64,000 nt of DNA from Polynucleobacter sp. MWH-HuK1 (GCF_018881815.1 NZ_JACVPP010000001.1:1559654-1623653); one strand, 5' to 3'; counted from the first letter of the stretch, positions 45,532 to 56,756 are shown. Numbers and translations are program-made. The notes: generated by a model from the sequence alone, not told the origin.

Positions 45532-45626
45532 TGGCGGAGACGAGAGGATTCGAACCTCCGATCAGAGTTTTAGCCCCGATGCTCCCTTAGCAGGGGAGTG
45601 CCTTCGACCAGCTCGGCCACGTCTCC
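45532..45626 (-). tRNA. tRNA-Ser(GCT)
   Basis: A 95-base class II tRNA with encoded CCA. On the minus strand acceptor GGAGACG pairs with CGTCTCC, the anticodon stem CTCCC/GGGAG holds loop CTGCTAA with anticodon GCT, and a long variable arm follows. The T arm contains GGTTCGAATCC. It decodes AGC/AGT. Confidence 0.95.
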
Positions 45627-45698
45627 GTACTTCTTACTATTACAACGCCCCACAGTTTAACGGATAACCGCTTCTGAGGGGTTTATTATGATTTTTAC

Positions 45699-46949
45699 TT
45701 ACTTCTGGTCCAACTCAAATGCCTTGTGCAAGGCGCGCACAGCCAATTCCATGTATTTCTCATCGATGACGACAGAGATCTTAATTTCGCTAGTGGAGAT
45801 CATCAAGATATTGATGCCCTCTTCTGACAAAGTGCGGAACATCTTGCTGGCAATGCCAACATGAGAACGCATGCCAACGCCAACCACTGAAACTTTGGAA
45901 ACCTTTGGATCGCCAGAGATTTCTTTTGCTTCAATATGCGCTTGCACAGTGTTCTTCAGAATGTCTAATGCTTTTTGATAATCAGCACGTGGCACTGTGA
46001 AAGTGAAGTCAGTCTTACCTTCTACAGATTGGTTCTGGATAATGATGTCCACATCAATATTGGCATCCGCAATCGGGCCAAGGATTTGATAAGCAATGCC
46101 TGGGCGATCTGGAACTCCAAGAACGGTAATCTTCGCTTCATCACGCGCAAAGGCGATGCCGGAAATAACTGCGGCTTCCATAGTGCTGTCCTCTTCAAAT
46201 GTAATCAAGGTGCCTGAGCTCATTTCATCAGCTAAAGGCATCAATGGGTCTGTCAAAGAAGACAGAACCCGGGTTTTAACTTTGTACTTACCAGCAAACT
46301 CAACTGAACGAATCTGCAATACCTTTGAACCTAAGCTAGCCATTTCTAGCATCTCTTCAAAAGTAATTTTGTCTAAGCGACGAGCATCTTCACAAACGCG
46401 TGGGTCGGTTGTGTACACACCATCAACGTCTGTGTATATTAGGCACTCATCCGCTTTCAGCGCCGCTGCCATAGCAACTGCCGATGTATCAGAACCTCCG
46501 CGACCCAGTGTCGTGATATTGCCTTCAGGATCAACGCCCTGGAAACCAGTCACCACAACCGCACGACCTGCATTAAGATCCTTAAGAATCTTGTCGCTTT
46601 CAATACTCTTGATACGCGCCTTCGTGAAAGACGAATCAGTATGAACAGTAACTTGCCAGCCCGCATAGCTCACCGCATCAATACCTTCGCGCATGAGTGC
46701 CAAGGCCAAGAGACCGGAACTGACTTGCTCGCCAGTAGAAGCAATTTGATCTAATTCTCGCGGGCTTGCGTCAGGATTGATTTCTTTTGCAAGGCCTAGC
46801 AAGCGATTGGTTTCACCTGACATGGCTGAAGGCACGACTACCACTTGATGGCCAGCACGCATCCATTTAGCAACGCGTTTGGCAACATTGGCAATACGCT
46901 CCGTTGAGCCCATTGAGGTGCCGCCATATTTATGAACGATAAGAGCCAT
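45699..46949 (-). CDS. lysC: Aspartate kinase
   Basis: A 416-residue aspartokinase, the first step of lysine, threonine and methionine synthesis. The start VHKYGGTSMGSTERI supplies the ATP/aspartate lysine, TLGRGGSDTSAVAMAAAL the kinase site, and two ACT domains (from about residue 265, with VLGVPDRPGIAYQ and VVGVGMRSHVGIAS) give feedback control by lysine and/or threonine. dapA of the same pathway lies 10 kb further on in a different operon. Confidence 0.95.
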   Translation of the reverse strand: MALIVHKYGGTSMGSTERIANVAKRVAKWMRAGHQVVVVPSAMSGETNRLLGLAKEINPDASPRELDQIASTGEQVSSGLLALALMREGIDAVSYAGWQVTVHTDSSFTKARIKSIESDKILKDLNAGRAVVVTGFQGVDPEGNITTLGRGGSDTSAVAMAAALKADECLIYTDVDGVYTTDPRVCEDARRLDKITFEEMLEMASLGSKVLQIRSVEFAGKYKVKTRVLSSLTDPLMPLADEMSSGTLITFEEDSTMEAAVISGIAFARDEAKITVLGVPDRPGIAYQILGPIADANIDVDIIIQNQSVEGKTDFTFTVPRADYQKALDILKNTVQAHIEAKEISGDPKVSKVSVVGVGMRSHVGIASKMFRTLSEEGINILMISTSEIKISVVIDEKYMELAVRALHKAFELDQK

Positions 46950-47009
46950 AAAAACCGTTTATTTAACTATTTGTGACAGGGAAATTTTCCCTGAGGATCT
47001 AAAAAGGGC

Positions 47010-48308
47010 TTATTTTACAGGGTTTTGTACCCATTCTGGGAGTACGCGCCTGCCAGAAGCTACCAAGTGTGGATAGCTAAGCCCAATACCCGCTACAGCG
47101 ATTAATTCATCATGGATGTAGAGTAAGGGTGCTTGGCGCTCCCAGGGCGGAATATCAGCCTCCTGATAGAGGTTTTTGAGGGTTTTACGGGGGGTCTTAG
47201 GCTTAATCTGTATCTTCTCAGAGCCTTGACGCTCCCTAAGGCTAATTTCATTGTTATCTTGGGCATCTTTAACCCAGTCAGCAGGAAGTCCCAATTGCTT
47301 AGAGTTGGCCGGCAAGGTTTTTAAAACCCAGCGTCCCGCTTCCACGTTACCTACCTGCAACATACCGCGCCATAGGTAAATCTTTCTTTCGTCATGTAGC
47401 CACGCAAGATTAGCGTCTGCTTTAACTTGTGCAAGATCACGCCACCATGCTTGCAAGCGCTCTTGAGATGGCATAGCCAACCGCTGTGTTTGCAACCAAT
47501 AACGTAAGACATTATTTGCTGCAGGTAACTTCTTTTCTGCTAATACCAGTAGCGGCGCTACTTTCAGCTGATTCTTATTGAGAATACTTTTGCCATCTTG
47601 CTCAGCCAGACGGTTCAGCAAAGTTTGCGCCTCACCAAGCAGTTGTGCGCTACGTGCCATATTAGCTAAAGCTTCAGGCTGGATCTTTTCAAGTTCAGGA
47701 ATAATTTTCTTTCGCACAGCGTTGCGACGATATTTTGTATCTTGATTACTAGGATCTTCAATCCACTTAAGCTTATGTTCTTTGGCGTATGCTTCTAGCT
47801 CTTGTCTACTTTGATTTAAGAGCGGGCGCCAAAGAGTAATGCCTGGGTTAATTGAGATCCCCCTGCTTGCCGGCATCCCCGCTAGGCCCGCCACGCCAGA
47901 GCCACGGAGTAGTTGCAAGAGAACAGTTTCTGCTTGATCGTTCTGGTGATGCGCTAATAGTAAATCTTCGATGCCGTATTCTTCACACAGATCAGCAAGT
48001 GCTTCGTAACGCCCCGCTCTTGCTCTAGCTTCAATATTGCCCTTAGCCTCTTCAGCTTTTAAATGAAGCAGCCTGAAATCAAAATGAATCTTGTATTGTT
48101 TCGCGAGCTTTTCGCAAAAGATCAACCAGTCATCCGCCTGTTTTTGCAAGCCATGATGGATATGAAATGCGAAGATTTGATTTTGGTTTTTAGCTTGCGC
48201 TTTGCAAACCGTATCAAGCAACACAACCGAATCGAGGCCACCACTTAAGGCAACCGCAATACGTTTTCCTGACTTAGGACTTTGCTGTGATTTCCTTGAA
48301 CTTGCCAT
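47010..48308 (-). CDS. tilS: tRNA(Ile)-lysidine synthase TilS
   Basis: A 432-residue PP-loop ATPase. The [12 protein letters not shown] motif near the N-terminus binds ATP; the [19 protein letters not shown] block positions the tRNA adenylate. C-terminal TilS domains follow. It makes lysidine at C34 of tRNA-Ile(CAU). Its start lies 35 bases inside the end of accA, so translation is probably coupled. Confidence 0.92.
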   Translation of the reverse strand: MASSRKSQQSPKSGKRIAVALSGGLDSVVLLDTVCKAQAKNQNQIFAFHIHHGLQKQADDWLIFCEKLAKQYKIHFDFRLLHLKAEEAKGNIEARARAGRYEALADLCEEYGIEDLLLAHHQNDQAETVLLQLLRGSGVAGLAGMPASRGISINPGITLWRPLLNQSRQELEAYAKEHKLKWIEDPSNQDTKYRRNAVRKKIIPELEKIQPEALANMARSAQLLGEAQTLLNRLAEQDGKSILNKNQLKVAPLLVLAEKKLPAANNVLRYWLQTQRLAMPSQERLQAWWRDLAQVKADANLAWLHDERKIYLWRGMLQVGNVEAGRWVLKTLPANSKQLGLPADWVKDAQDNNEISLRERQGSEKIQIKPKTPRKTLKNLYQEADIPPWERQAPLLYIHDELIAVAGIGLSYPHLVASGRRVLPEWVQNPVK

Positions 48309-49245
48309 AGCTCATCAAACGCTCATGACGACGGTCAAGTAATGCATCGACTTTCATGCCATCAAAGGTTTTTAAAGATTCCGCAAGTGCTTTGCGCATA
48401 TTGCTCATCATATTGTCGTAATCACGATGCGCGCCACCAATAGGCTCGGCCACAATCTTGTCAATAAGGCCCAGAGCCTTCAAGCGCTGAGCTGTGAGGC
48501 CTAACTGCTCAGCAGCCTCAGGAGCCTTATCGGCCGTCTTCCAAAGAATAGAAGCACAACCTTCTGGGGAGATTACTGAATATGTAGAGTTTTGCAACAT
48601 CAACACGATGTCACCCATAGCGATTGCTAGAGCACCGCCTGAGCCGCCCTCACCAATAATCGTAGCAATGATAGGCACTTCTAATTCTGCTTGTACAAAT
48701 AAGTTACGGCCAATCGCTTCAGACTGATTACGCTCTTCTGCATCAATACCAGGGAAGGCGCCAGGCGTATCTACAAAAGTGAATACTGGGATGCCAAACT
48801 TTTCAGCAAGACGCATGAGGCGCATTGCTTTGCGATAACCCTCAGGACGGCTCATACCAAAGTTTCTGAGAGCCCGCTCTTTAGTGTCTCGACCCTTTTG
48901 ATGACCAATCACCATGCATGGTTGATTTTCAAAACGGGCAAGGCCACCGATGATCGATTGATCGTCTGCAAAAGTGCGATCGCCATGCAACTCGTGGAAA
49001 TCTGTAAATAAAGCGCCAACATAATCCAAGGTGTATGGACGCTGTGGATGACGCGCTACTTGAGAAACCTGCCAAGGAGTAAGATTGGCGTAAACATCTT
49101 TTGTTAGCTGCTGACTTTTTTCAGCAAGCGTTTTGATCTCATCGGAGATATCCACCGATGACTCATCTTGCACAAAACGCAGCTCTTCAATCTTTGACTC
49201 TAATTCGGCGATTTGCTGCTCAAAATCCAGGAAAGTCGTTTTCAT
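48274..49245 (-). CDS. accA: Acetyl-CoA carboxylase carboxyltransferase subunit alpha
   Basis: AccA, 323 residues, makes malonyl-CoA with AccD. The N-terminal helical part ([19 protein letters not shown]) is followed by the crotonase-fold core: [52 protein letters not shown] and [15 protein letters not shown]. Full length. It lies 9 bases after the glycosylase gene and overlaps tilS. Confidence 0.96.
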   Translation of the reverse strand: MKTTFLDFEQQIAELESKIEELRFVQDESSVDISDEIKTLAEKSQQLTKDVYANLTPWQVSQVARHPQRPYTLDYVGALFTDFHELHGDRTFADDQSIIGGLARFENQPCMVIGHQKGRDTKERALRNFGMSRPEGYRKAMRLMRLAEKFGIPVFTFVDTPGAFPGIDAEERNQSEAIGRNLFVQAELEVPIIATIIGEGGSGGALAIAMGDIVLMLQNSTYSVISPEGCASILWKTADKAPEAAEQLGLTAQRLKALGLIDKIVAEPIGGAHRDYDNMMSNMRKALAESLKTFDGMKVDALLDRRHERLMSYGKFKEITAKS

Positions 49246-49254
49246 AGCTTGATT

Positions 49255-49929
49255 TTAATATTCAACTGGGATTGGGTCGATACTTCTCCACATGTACCAG
49301 GTGGCAACTGTACGCCACGGGGCCCAATTAGCCGCCACTTCACGGGCTTCATGGCGGCTGACAGGCTCTCCGCTGAAGTAATTGAGGGAAATGGCCTTAA
49401 TGAGTCCAACATCATCCAAAGGGAGAATATCGGGTCGAATCATGTTGAAAATGAGGAACATTTCAGCGGTCCAGCGACCAATCCCCCGAATTGAGCTCAA
49501 TTCCTTGATAACGCTCTCATCATCCATATCCTTCCATTGATTGGCATGAAGGCGCCCTGAATCAAAGTGATCCGCCAGATCTCGGATGTATTCAACTTTG
49601 CGACCAGACAATCCGGCGGCACGCAATTCTTCTACTGAGAGCGCTAGAATATTTTTAGGCGTGACTTTCTTTTTGCTAGCAGAAACCACTCTATTCCAAA
49701 CGGATTGTGCTGCCGCTACTGAAATCTGCTGACCAACAATGGCTCTTGCCAGAGTATTAAATGGATCGCCGCGTGTGACTAAAAAGCCTGAGCCATACTT
49801 AGGAATGAGTTTTTTGAGAATCCGATCTTGCTTCATCAATTCTTTACAAGCCTGCTCCCAATATTCTGGAGCAACTTCTTCAAGAATTGTTTCAGCTTTA
49901 ACTGCTTTCTCTGTTTTTGAAGCCGTCAT
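49255..49929 (-). CDS. DNA-3-methyladenine glycosylase (AlkA-like, HhH-GPD)
   Basis: A 224-residue base-excision glycosylase. The helix-hairpin-helix motif is LSSIRGIGRWTAEMFLIF and the catalytic Asp lies in ILPLDDVGLIKAI. AIVGQQISVAAAQSVW is also typical of AlkA-like enzymes. It removes alkylated purines from DNA. Its start overlaps the cysS stop (TAATG). Confidence 0.9.
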   Translation of the reverse strand: MTASKTEKAVKAETILEEVAPEYWEQACKELMKQDRILKKLIPKYGSGFLVTRGDPFNTLARAIVGQQISVAAAQSVWNRVVSASKKKVTPKNILALSVEELRAAGLSGRKVEYIRDLADHFDSGRLHANQWKDMDDESVIKELSSIRGIGRWTAEMFLIFNMIRPDILPLDDVGLIKAISLNYFSGEPVSRHEAREVAANWAPWRTVATWYMWRSIDPIPVEY

Positions 49930-51350
49930 TAAGCTCTACGCCATTCTGTTAAGCCGCCGGGTTTGTCTTCCAAAACAATGCCCTGCTCTAACAATGTTTT
50001 ACGAATCAAGTCTGCCTTAGCAAAGTCTTTTGCTTGCTTAGCAGCCGCGCGTGCTGCAATTTGTTCTTCAATTTGTGATGGGGTCAAGCCATCTTGATCC
50101 TTTGAGCCCGCCTGTAAAAATGCAGTGGGATCACGTTGCAGGAAATTCAATGTCGCGCCAAGAGCCTTCAATGTATTGGCAAGCAACTGCTTCTCTTCGC
50201 CTTGCGCACGATTGATTTCACTAGCCAAATCAAACAAGACAGCAATCGCTTCAGGTGTATTGAAGTCGTCATTCATGGCATCAGCAAAACGCTTGGCCCA
50301 TGGGTTGTTTGGATATAGCTGAATTGCCTGGGCTTTTGGGCCTTGCGCTAAAGCGGTATATAGGCGCGCCAATCCCGAGCGAGCTTCTTCAAGCTGTGCA
50401 TCACTATAGTTAATAGGGCTACGGTAGTGCGCCTTCAACATAAAGAAACGCAACACCTCAGGATCAAAGCTTTTGAGAACATCGCGAATTAAAAAGAAGT
50501 TACCTAGTGACTTAGACATCTTCTCTTCGTTAACGCGAATGTGGCCGTTATGCATCCAGTAATTTACAAAGGGGGCATCATCATCTTTGCGATCTTTGCC
50601 GTACAGGGCGCCCTCACTTTGAGCAATTTCATTTTCATGATGCGGAAACTGCAAGTCAGCACCGCCACCGTGGATATCAAAGTGCTCACCTAACAAGTCA
50701 CAAGACATTGCTGAACACTCAATATGCCAACCGGGGCGACCTTCGCCCCAAGGCGACTTCCAGCGTGTATCAGCTGGCTCTTCAGACTTAGCGCTTTTCC
50801 ATAAAACAAAATCCAAGGGATCACGTTTGCCATCAACTACCGCTACACGTTCCCCCGCATTTAATTCATCTAAAGTTTTTCCAGACAACTGACCATAACG
50901 CGGTAATAAGCGCACTGCAAAATTAACATCACCGTCATTGGCTTGATAGGCTAATTCATTTTCAATGAGTTTGCCGATCATGCCTTGCATTTGCGCAATG
51001 TAATCAGTGGCGCGAGGTTCTTGATCGGGATGCATTAAGCCCAACTCATCTGAGTCGGCATGCATGGCATCAATAAAGCGATTTGTTAATACAGAAATTG
51101 GTTCACCATTCTCAATGGCACGATTAATGATCTTGTCATCAATATCGGTGATGTTACGAACATAAAGAACTTCATAGCCACTCGCCCTGAGCCAGCGAAC
51201 TACCATATCAAAGACAATCATGACTCTGGCATGTCCAATATGGCAAAAGTCATAAACGGTCATGCCGCAGACGTACATCTTCACCTTGCCCGGCACTATG
51301 GGCTTAAAGACCTGTTTAGAACGGCTAAGGGTGTTATAGATTTGCAGCAT
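49929..51350 (-). CDS. cysS: Cysteinyl-tRNA synthetase
   Basis: CysRS, 473 residues. The start [13 protein letters not shown] is conserved; an in-frame start 32 codons upstream was rejected as unconserved. Zinc-binding Cys28 is in [14 protein letters not shown] is CHIGHAR (His37-His40), and [13 protein letters not shown] with [10 protein letters not shown] complete the zinc site; [10 protein letters not shown] is the KMSKS loop. First in the cysS-alkA-accA-tilS run. Confidence 0.96.
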   Translation of the reverse strand: MLQIYNTLSRSKQVFKPIVPGKVKMYVCGMTVYDFCHIGHARVMIVFDMVVRWLRASGYEVLYVRNITDIDDKIINRAIENGEPISVLTNRFIDAMHADSDELGLMHPDQEPRATDYIAQMQGMIGKLIENELAYQANDGDVNFAVRLLPRYGQLSGKTLDELNAGERVAVVDGKRDPLDFVLWKSAKSEEPADTRWKSPWGEGRPGWHIECSAMSCDLLGEHFDIHGGGADLQFPHHENEIAQSEGALYGKDRKDDDAPFVNYWMHNGHIRVNEEKMSKSLGNFFLIRDVLKSFDPEVLRFFMLKAHYRSPINYSDAQLEEARSGLARLYTALAQGPKAQAIQLYPNNPWAKRFADAMNDDFNTPEAIAVLFDLASEINRAQGEEKQLLANTLKALGATLNFLQRDPTAFLQAGSKDQDGLTPSQIEEQIAARAAAKQAKDFAKADLIRKTLLEQGIVLEDKPGGLTEWRRA

Positions 51351-51410
51351 AGGGCTATAAAGGTGGGGCAAGTAGCGCCAATTTGTTAGACTGAGCGCTG
51401 AGTATATCGA

Positions 51411-52259
51411 ATGAGCCCGTTTCACACCCCTTCCTCTATGCACCACAACGCCCTAGCGCCACGCCCAGTCTTGAATAAGGTCTTTGCCCCAGCTTTTGCC
51501 ACTTTGGCAACCCTGGCTCTATTGTCGGGCTGCAGCACCCCCGCCCAGCAGCGGGCTGACGCTGAAATTACGGCATTAAACGCTCAGGAAATGAAGGCTG
51601 GACAGCTAGCCCCCCAACCCTACCTTGGCGGATACAGCCCAACTGATCCACCAAGACTTTCTGCTGACATGGGATATGACCCATTAAATCCAGAATTGTC
51701 TGAAACTGTAGGGGTACCTTTTTTATCCTTCTTAATTATTGAGCCTGATCCCATTACTAAGAATGCGGTACCGTCAGATGTTGAAAAACTCATCAAGGCA
51801 CGCAAATACCAAGATGCAGTTTCTCAAATTAATGCTGATCTAAAAAAGACTCCACGAAATGTGCAGTTACGTTTCGTAAAGGCGCGTTTGCAAATTGAGA
51901 TGCGCCAATTTGATCAAGCCAAAAAGACTTTGATTGAAATCACACAGCAGTTTCCAGAACTGCCAGAGCCTTATAACAATCTAGCGGCAATTGCTGCTAA
52001 CCAAGGACAATGGATTGAGGCGCGAGACTATCTTGAGCTTGCCCTCAAATTGCGACCGAGCTATGCCATTGCCTCAGCCAATTTAGGCGAGATCTATATC
52101 CGCCTTGGTGCCCAGGCATATGAAGATGCAGCCAAGAATGCTCAACTCAATCAACGTCAGTACTCTAATCGCGCTAAAGCCCTCTTAGATGTCTTGAAGC
52201 CTCCAGCAAAGCGTCCAATGAATCGCACAGTGAGTCCGTCCTTAAATACAACGGATTGA
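51411..52259 (+). CDS. TPR-repeat lipoprotein
   Basis: A 282-residue protein with signal peptide [12 protein letters not shown] (lipobox) after a 30-residue N-terminal lead. The C-terminal half has tetratricopeptide repeats: [60 protein letters not shown] and [23 protein letters not shown] lipoproteins of this kind often act as envelope scaffolds. Start may instead be the ATG at 51438. Divergent from cysS with 60 bases between. Confidence 0.82.
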   Translation: MSPFHTPSSMHHNALAPRPVLNKVFAPAFATLATLALLSGCSTPAQQRADAEITALNAQEMKAGQLAPQPYLGGYSPTDPPRLSADMGYDPLNPELSETVGVPFLSFLIIEPDPITKNAVPSDVEKLIKARKYQDAVSQINADLKKTPRNVQLRFVKARLQIEMRQFDQAKKTLIEITQQFPELPEPYNNLAAIAANQGQWIEARDYLELALKLRPSYAIASANLGEIYIRLGAQAYEDAAKNAQLNQRQYSNRAKALLDVLKPPAKRPMNRTVSPSLNTTD

Positions 52260-52308
52260 TTACCAAGTAATAACCCATCCACTAACCTTCCAGAAAGTAG
52301 ATCTAATA

Positions 52309-52812
52309 ATGGCGAAAGTTCTTCTAAAAACCAATAAGGGTGACATCACCCTCTCACTCGATGCCGCTAAGGCACCTAAAAGCGTTGCTAACTTTTTGCA
52401 ATATGTCAAAAGCGGTCACTATGATGGAACCATCTTTCATCGCGTAATTGATAACTTCATGATACAGGGTGGCGGCATGTCTGCTGGCATGAAACAGAAG
52501 CCAACTGGCGCAGAAATTGAAAACGAAGCCAACAATGGCCTCAAGAATGATCGCTATACAGTAGCAATGGCACGCACTAGTGAGCCACATTCAGCAACTG
52601 CACAGTTTTTCATTAACGTAAATGACAATGACTTCTTAAACCATACCGCTCCTAATGCTCAGGGCTGGGGTTATGCCGTATTTGGCAAAGTCACTAATGG
52701 TATGGATGTTGTAGACACCATCCGTAAGGTAAAGACTGGTAGCTCAGGTTTTCATCAAGACGTTCCCAAAGAAGATGTTGTGATTGAGAAAGCCACCGTT
52801 CTCGAGGAATGA
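52309..52812 (+). CDS. ppiB: Cyclophilin-type peptidyl-prolyl isomerase
   Basis: A 167-residue cyclophilin without a signal peptide, so cytoplasmic (PpiB-like). Catalytic Arg is in [13 protein letters not shown], with [18 protein letters not shown] and [16 protein letters not shown] lining the active site. Its last four bases overlap the start of lpxH (ATGA). Confidence 0.93.
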   Translation: MAKVLLKTNKGDITLSLDAAKAPKSVANFLQYVKSGHYDGTIFHRVIDNFMIQGGGMSAGMKQKPTGAEIENEANNGLKNDRYTVAMARTSEPHSATAQFFINVNDNDFLNHTAPNAQGWGYAVFGKVTNGMDVVDTIRKVKTGSSGFHQDVPKEDVVIEKATVLEE

Positions 52813-53591
52813 TTCCGCATCACGCGAGCGCACTGCTCATATCAGACCTACACCTCACGCCGTCAATGCCCTTGACGGCGCAACGCTTTTTTGACTTCTG
52901 TGAAAAAGAGGCTCCAAAAGTAGAGGCCATATTTATTCTCGGTGACTTATTTGAATATTGGGTAGGCGATGACGCTGCTGCACACTCTCCTTTTCAGCAG
53001 GAAGTGCAACGTGCAATCGCCAACCTCTCCACCAAAGTAAAAACGTATTACCTACGCGGTAATCGAGATTTTTTAATTGGTCATAGTTTTATAAAAAAGA
53101 CTGGCATGACACTCTTACCCGATCCAACCACTGTTGAGATCGCTTCGAAGAAGTGGGTATTAGCCCATGGCGATGCTTTATGCACAGCAGATATTGGCTA
53201 TCAAATCTTTCGAGGCTGTGTAAGAAAGTCTTGGATTCAAAAAATCTTTTTAAGCCTGCCACTCAATTGGCGCAAGGGTATTGCTCAGCATCTTCGCAGC
53301 AATAGCCACGCCCAATACCAACAAACACAAGCATCAAGAGCGCAACGCCTCAAGATGGATGTCACGAAACAAGCTTGTGCAACAGCCCTAAGAGATCACT
53401 CAGGGGATTTATTGATTCATGGGCATACCCATATGCCAGCACACCATGAAGAGTCGATGGATGGCCAGCAGTGGCAGCGTTGGGTCTTATCTGACTGGGA
53501 TCTCGATCATCCAGAGAGCGGTCGCCCAAGAGCAAGCGCCCTACTCATTGATGATGCCGGCACTCGATATATCGACCTGATTAAAAATTAA
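52809..53591 (+). CDS. lpxH: UDP-2,3-diacylglucosamine hydrolase
   Basis: A 260-residue metallophosphoesterase of lipid A synthesis, cleaving UDP-2,3-diacylglucosamine to lipid X. The metal ligands are in [48 protein letters not shown] and [12 protein letters not shown]. Coupled to ppiB by a 4-base overlap. Confidence 0.93.
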   Translation: MIPHHASALLISDLHLTPSMPLTAQRFFDFCEKEAPKVEAIFILGDLFEYWVGDDAAAHSPFQQEVQRAIANLSTKVKTYYLRGNRDFLIGHSFIKKTGMTLLPDPTTVEIASKKWVLAHGDALCTADIGYQIFRGCVRKSWIQKIFLSLPLNWRKGIAQHLRSNSHAQYQQTQASRAQRLKMDVTKQACATALRDHSGDLLIHGHTHMPAHHEESMDGQQWQRWVLSDWDLDHPESGRPRASALLIDDAGTRYIDLIKN

Positions 53592-53620
53592 ACAGATCGA
53601 TTGCTCAATTCGATTTTTAT

Positions 53621-54409
53621 TTAAGAAGCAGAATATTTAGAAAGTGCTTGCACCATTTGCGCAAAGATACGCGGATTTGCTGCCATTGCTTCACCGCTTT
53701 TTAAGAAGCCTTCTTCACCGCGATAGTTACCAATCAAACCACCTGCTTCAGTAATCAGCAAAGCGCCTGCAGCCATATCCCAAGGTTTGAGATCGCTCTC
53801 AAAGAAACCATCGTAACGGCCAGCTGCTACGTAAGCCAAGTCTAAAGAGGCAGCACCCGGACGACGCAGACCCGCACATTGACGTGACATATCAGCAAAG
53901 ATTTTTAAATACTTTTCTAAGTCTTGATCTTCGCGATAAGGAAAGCCCGTTCCCAATAAAGAATTGGCCAAGCGATCTTGTGTGGCGACACGTAAACGTC
54001 GACGATCTAAATACGCACCGGCTCCACGTGTCGCTGTAAACAACTCATCACGTGTTGGGTCATACACAACAGCTTGTTGAGTTACGCCATTAACTGCTAG
54101 CGCAATCGAAACCGCGTACTGAGGAAATCCGTGAATAAAATTAGTAGTGCCATCTAAGGGATCGATGATCCAAACATTTTCTGCATCGGCATTACGTTCG
54201 CCAGTTTCTTCAGCCAAAAATCCATGGGTTGGATAGGCTTCACTGAGCGTTTCAATGATGGCCGCTTCTGCGGCTTTGTCCACCTCGGTTACGAAATCGT
54301 TGTGCTGCTTGCGGTCAACCTGCAAGCGCTCCAAATTCAAGGAAGCACGATTAATGACTGTTCCAGCGCGACGGGCAGCCTTAACGGCCACATTTAACAT
54401 GGGATGCAT
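53621..54409 (-). CDS. suhB: Inositol monophosphatase family protein SuhB
   Basis: A 262-residue Mg-dependent phosphatase. The conserved start [16 protein letters not shown] fixes the start at 54409; the metal sites are [24 protein letters not shown] and [17 protein letters not shown]. In E. coli SuhB also joins the NusA antitermination complex on rRNA operons. Convergent with lpxH. Confidence 0.93.
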   Translation of the reverse strand: MHPMLNVAVKAARRAGTVINRASLNLERLQVDRKQHNDFVTEVDKAAEAAIIETLSEAYPTHGFLAEETGERNADAENVWIIDPLDGTTNFIHGFPQYAVSIALAVNGVTQQAVVYDPTRDELFTATRGAGAYLDRRRLRVATQDRLANSLLGTGFPYREDQDLEKYLKIFADMSRQCAGLRRPGAASLDLAYVAAGRYDGFFESDLKPWDMAAGALLITEAGGLIGNYRGEEGFLKSGEAMAANPRIFAQMVQALSKYSAS

Positions 54410-54551
54410 AGTATTGATGGACAAATTAAATAAGAACAAGCTCCTTGTAGCGCCTACAACTAGGGTAAATTGCATGACAATACGAAGCTAACAGATTGAT
54501 TCTAAACGATTAGCGTTCATTACACCCCATTAACCAGCCTAAAGCGCCTTG

Positions 54552-55304
54552 ATGAATATCGAAACATCCGCATTACTCCGCTGGGTTTTAGTCGAAACCA
54601 GTCACCCAGGAAACGTGGGATCAGCTGCTCGCGCCCTAAAAACCATGGGTTTTAGCGAACTCAGATTGATTAATCCAAAGATCAAGGGGGTTTCCTCACA
54701 TCCTGAAGCCATAGCCCTAGCTAGCGGTGCTACAGACGTTCTAGAGAGCTCAATAGAGGGCGACTCATTAGCCGCCTCCGTAGAGGGTTGCTCGCTAGTT
54801 CTGGGCCTAACTAGCCGTGACAGAGAGTTTGGCCCTCCTGCCATCGATTGGGAATCTGCTAAGTCCCTTACAGAGACCTCCGTCCAGAGCGGCGGGAAGG
54901 TAGCCCTTCTCTTTGGCCCAGAAAGAACAGGGCTAGATAACGAACATTTAGCTTTATGCACCCACAGAGTCTGGTTAGATGCCAATCCAGATTATCCATC
55001 CCTCAACCTTGCCCAGGCGCTGATGGTTTGCGCCTTCACCCTCAGAGAAACGCTTACCCAGCATGACGATAAACGCAGTACTTTAGTCAACCGCGAAGAA
55101 ATGGCTGATTTTGCTGATCCTGCAGCGGTAGCCGCGATGCTGGAGCATTGGCGCGAGGGACTCGAAGCTATCGGCTATCTAGACCCTGCAAACCCAAAGA
55201 AATTGATGCCGCGTATTCAAGCATTATTTGCCAGAAGTCGCCTGCACAAGGAAGAAATCGATCTTTTGCGAGGGATAGCAAAACAGATGCTCCTGAGAAA
55301 ATAA
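54552..55304 (+). CDS. trmJ: tRNA (cytidine/uridine-2'-O-)-methyltransferase TrmJ
   Basis: A 250-residue SPOUT methyltransferase. The N-terminal strand LVETSHPGNVGSAARALKTMG and the knot motifs VALLFGPERTGLDNEHLALC and YPSLNLAQALMVC are diagnostic of TrmJ. It methylates position 32 of several tRNAs. Divergent from suhB, upstream of cysE. Confidence 0.92.
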   Translation: MNIETSALLRWVLVETSHPGNVGSAARALKTMGFSELRLINPKIKGVSSHPEAIALASGATDVLESSIEGDSLAASVEGCSLVLGLTSRDREFGPPAIDWESAKSLTETSVQSGGKVALLFGPERTGLDNEHLALCTHRVWLDANPDYPSLNLAQALMVCAFTLRETLTQHDDKRSTLVNREEMADFADPAAVAAMLEHWREGLEAIGYLDPANPKKLMPRIQALFARSRLHKEEIDLLRGIAKQMLLRK

Positions 55305-55327
55305 GCGCATCCCGTTAAAATCAATAC

Positions 55328-56089
55328 ATGTCAAATTCATTATTCGACCAAGTCGACTCCATCATTGCCAGAGACCCTGCAGCTCGGAACCGTCTCGAGG
55401 TCATCACTTGCTACCAGGGCCTGCATGCAGTTTGGTTGCATCGCATCTCCCACTTTTTGTGGAATCTTGGCCTGAAATGGATAGCACGCGTACTCTCCAT
55501 GTTTTCTCGCTTTTTGACTGGTATCGAAATTCACCCGGGCGCCAAAATTGGTCGCAGAGTTTTCTTAGATCACGGTCTAGGCATTGTGATTGGGGAGACA
55601 ACCGAAATTGGTGATGATTGCACCATTTATCAGGGAGTAACTTTAGGCGGTACATCACTCTATAAAGGCGTCAAACGTCACCCTACATTGGGTAAAGGCG
55701 TCGTGGTGAGTGCTGGTGCAAAAGTTCTCGGTGGATTTACTGTGGGCGACGGCGCACGCGTTGGTTCCAACGCTGTAGTACTCAAAGAAATTCCAGCGGG
55801 TGCTACTGCGGTTGGCATTCCTGCGCGCATATTGCATCCAGATTTACCACAAAGCGCGGATAGCAAAACGAAAGAATACTTTTCTGCTTATGGCATCACA
55901 CCCAATATTGATGACCCTGTATCCATGGCACTAAAAGGTTTGATTGATGCAACGATTGAGCAAGAAGCCAAAATTGCAGCATTAGAAAAAGCCCTTGCCA
56001 AACTCAACAACAGTCCTGATGGTGGGGATGCTAGCTCAAGCGACACCAAGCGTGATCTAGACGCCATTAAAGAATGGTTGAAAGAGTAG
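55328..56089 (+). CDS. cysE: Serine O-acetyltransferase
   Basis: A 253-residue left-handed beta-helix acetyltransferase, first step of cysteine synthesis. Hexapeptide repeats run from GIEIHPGAKIGRRVFLDHG through IGETTEIGDDCTIYQG and VLGGFTVGDGARVGSNAVVL. The N-terminal helical domain is short, as in the EpsC-type rather than the enterobacterial form. The C-terminal 60 residues include a coiled segment EQEAKIAALEKALAKL. Confidence 0.93.
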   Translation: MSNSLFDQVDSIIARDPAARNRLEVITCYQGLHAVWLHRISHFLWNLGLKWIARVLSMFSRFLTGIEIHPGAKIGRRVFLDHGLGIVIGETTEIGDDCTIYQGVTLGGTSLYKGVKRHPTLGKGVVVSAGAKVLGGFTVGDGARVGSNAVVLKEIPAGATAVGIPARILHPDLPQSADSKTKEYFSAYGITPNIDDPVSMALKGLIDATIEQEAKIAALEKALAKLNNSPDGGDASSSDTKRDLDAIKEWLKE

Positions 56090-56110
56090 TTTCTAGTTGA
56101 GGAAGCGATA

Positions 56111-56145
56111 AAATAAAAGGGATAGCGTGCTATCCCTTTTATTTT
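56111..56145. terminator. Bidirectional terminator between cysE and slyD
   Basis: AAAAGGGATAGC and GCTATCCCTTTT form a perfect inverted repeat, followed by ATTTT on the plus strand and preceded by an A-rich run that gives U residues on the minus strand. It ends both convergent genes. Confidence 0.85.
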
Positions 56146-56162
56146 GCTCATAGAATTTTAAA

Positions 56163-56756
56163 TTAATGCAGCGTATGCGGGCCCGCATCGTTGCTACCTA
56201 ATACACCGCCTGGAAACTCTTCATCGTCGTCACCATCATCATTAGGCATACCAAATGAAAAACTCTCCCCACCCTCTGGGTGACGATTTTCAATCTCGTC
56301 ATCAGTAGCCGCGCGAACATCTTCAACCTGCACCCAAAAACGCAAAGCCATGCCGGCTAATGGATGATTACCATCCAAAACCACTTGGTTGTCTGCCACA
56401 TCAGTCACCGTATAAATGAGCGGCTCATCATCAGCATCATCTGCAGCCGCATCATCTTCAGCATCCGGCACACCCTCAAACTGCATGCCCACTTCCAATG
56501 GCTCCGGAAAGCGTGTGCGGGGTTCAATCTTCAAAAGCTCTGGATCATATTCACCAAAAGCTTCGTTGGGCTCCAACTGAATTGTAGCCTCATAGCCAAC
56601 ATCTTGACCATCAAGCAAAGTTTCAATTTTCGGAAAAGTACCCTCATACCCGCCGTGCAGGTATACCATCGGAGAATCTGGCTCTTCGATGACATTATTT
56701 TGTGCATCGGTTAGCTTATAGCGAAGGGATACGATAGTATTTTTTTCAATCTTCAT
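56163..56756 (-). CDS. slyD: SlyD-type FKBP peptidyl-prolyl isomerase
   Basis: A 197-residue FKBP-type isomerase/chaperone. The N-terminal MKIEKNTIVSLRYKLTDA and VYLHGGYEGTFPKIETLLDG form the FKBP half-domain, followed by the IF chaperone insert (YEATIQLEPNEAFGEYDPEL) and DGNHPLAGMALRFWVQV. An acidic Ala/Asp stretch (about residues 106-117) interrupts the insert. The tail is acidic (NDDGDDDEEFPG) and ends in PHTLH, lacking the His/Cys-rich nickel tail of E. coli SlyD. Start at 56756, the conserved MKIEK. Confidence 0.9.
   Translation of the reverse strand: MKIEKNTIVSLRYKLTDAQNNVIEEPDSPMVYLHGGYEGTFPKIETLLDGQDVGYEATIQLEPNEAFGEYDPELLKIEPRTRFPEPLEVGMQFEGVPDAEDDAAADDADDEPLIYTVTDVADNQVVLDGNHPLAGMALRFWVQVEDVRAATDDEIENRHPEGGESFSFGMPNDDGDDDEEFPGGVLGSNDAGPHTLH

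Noticed and set aside
51351..51446. N-terminal extension of cysS
   Set aside because: The added 32 residues are unlike the family, and the conserved N-terminus begins at MLQIYNTL.
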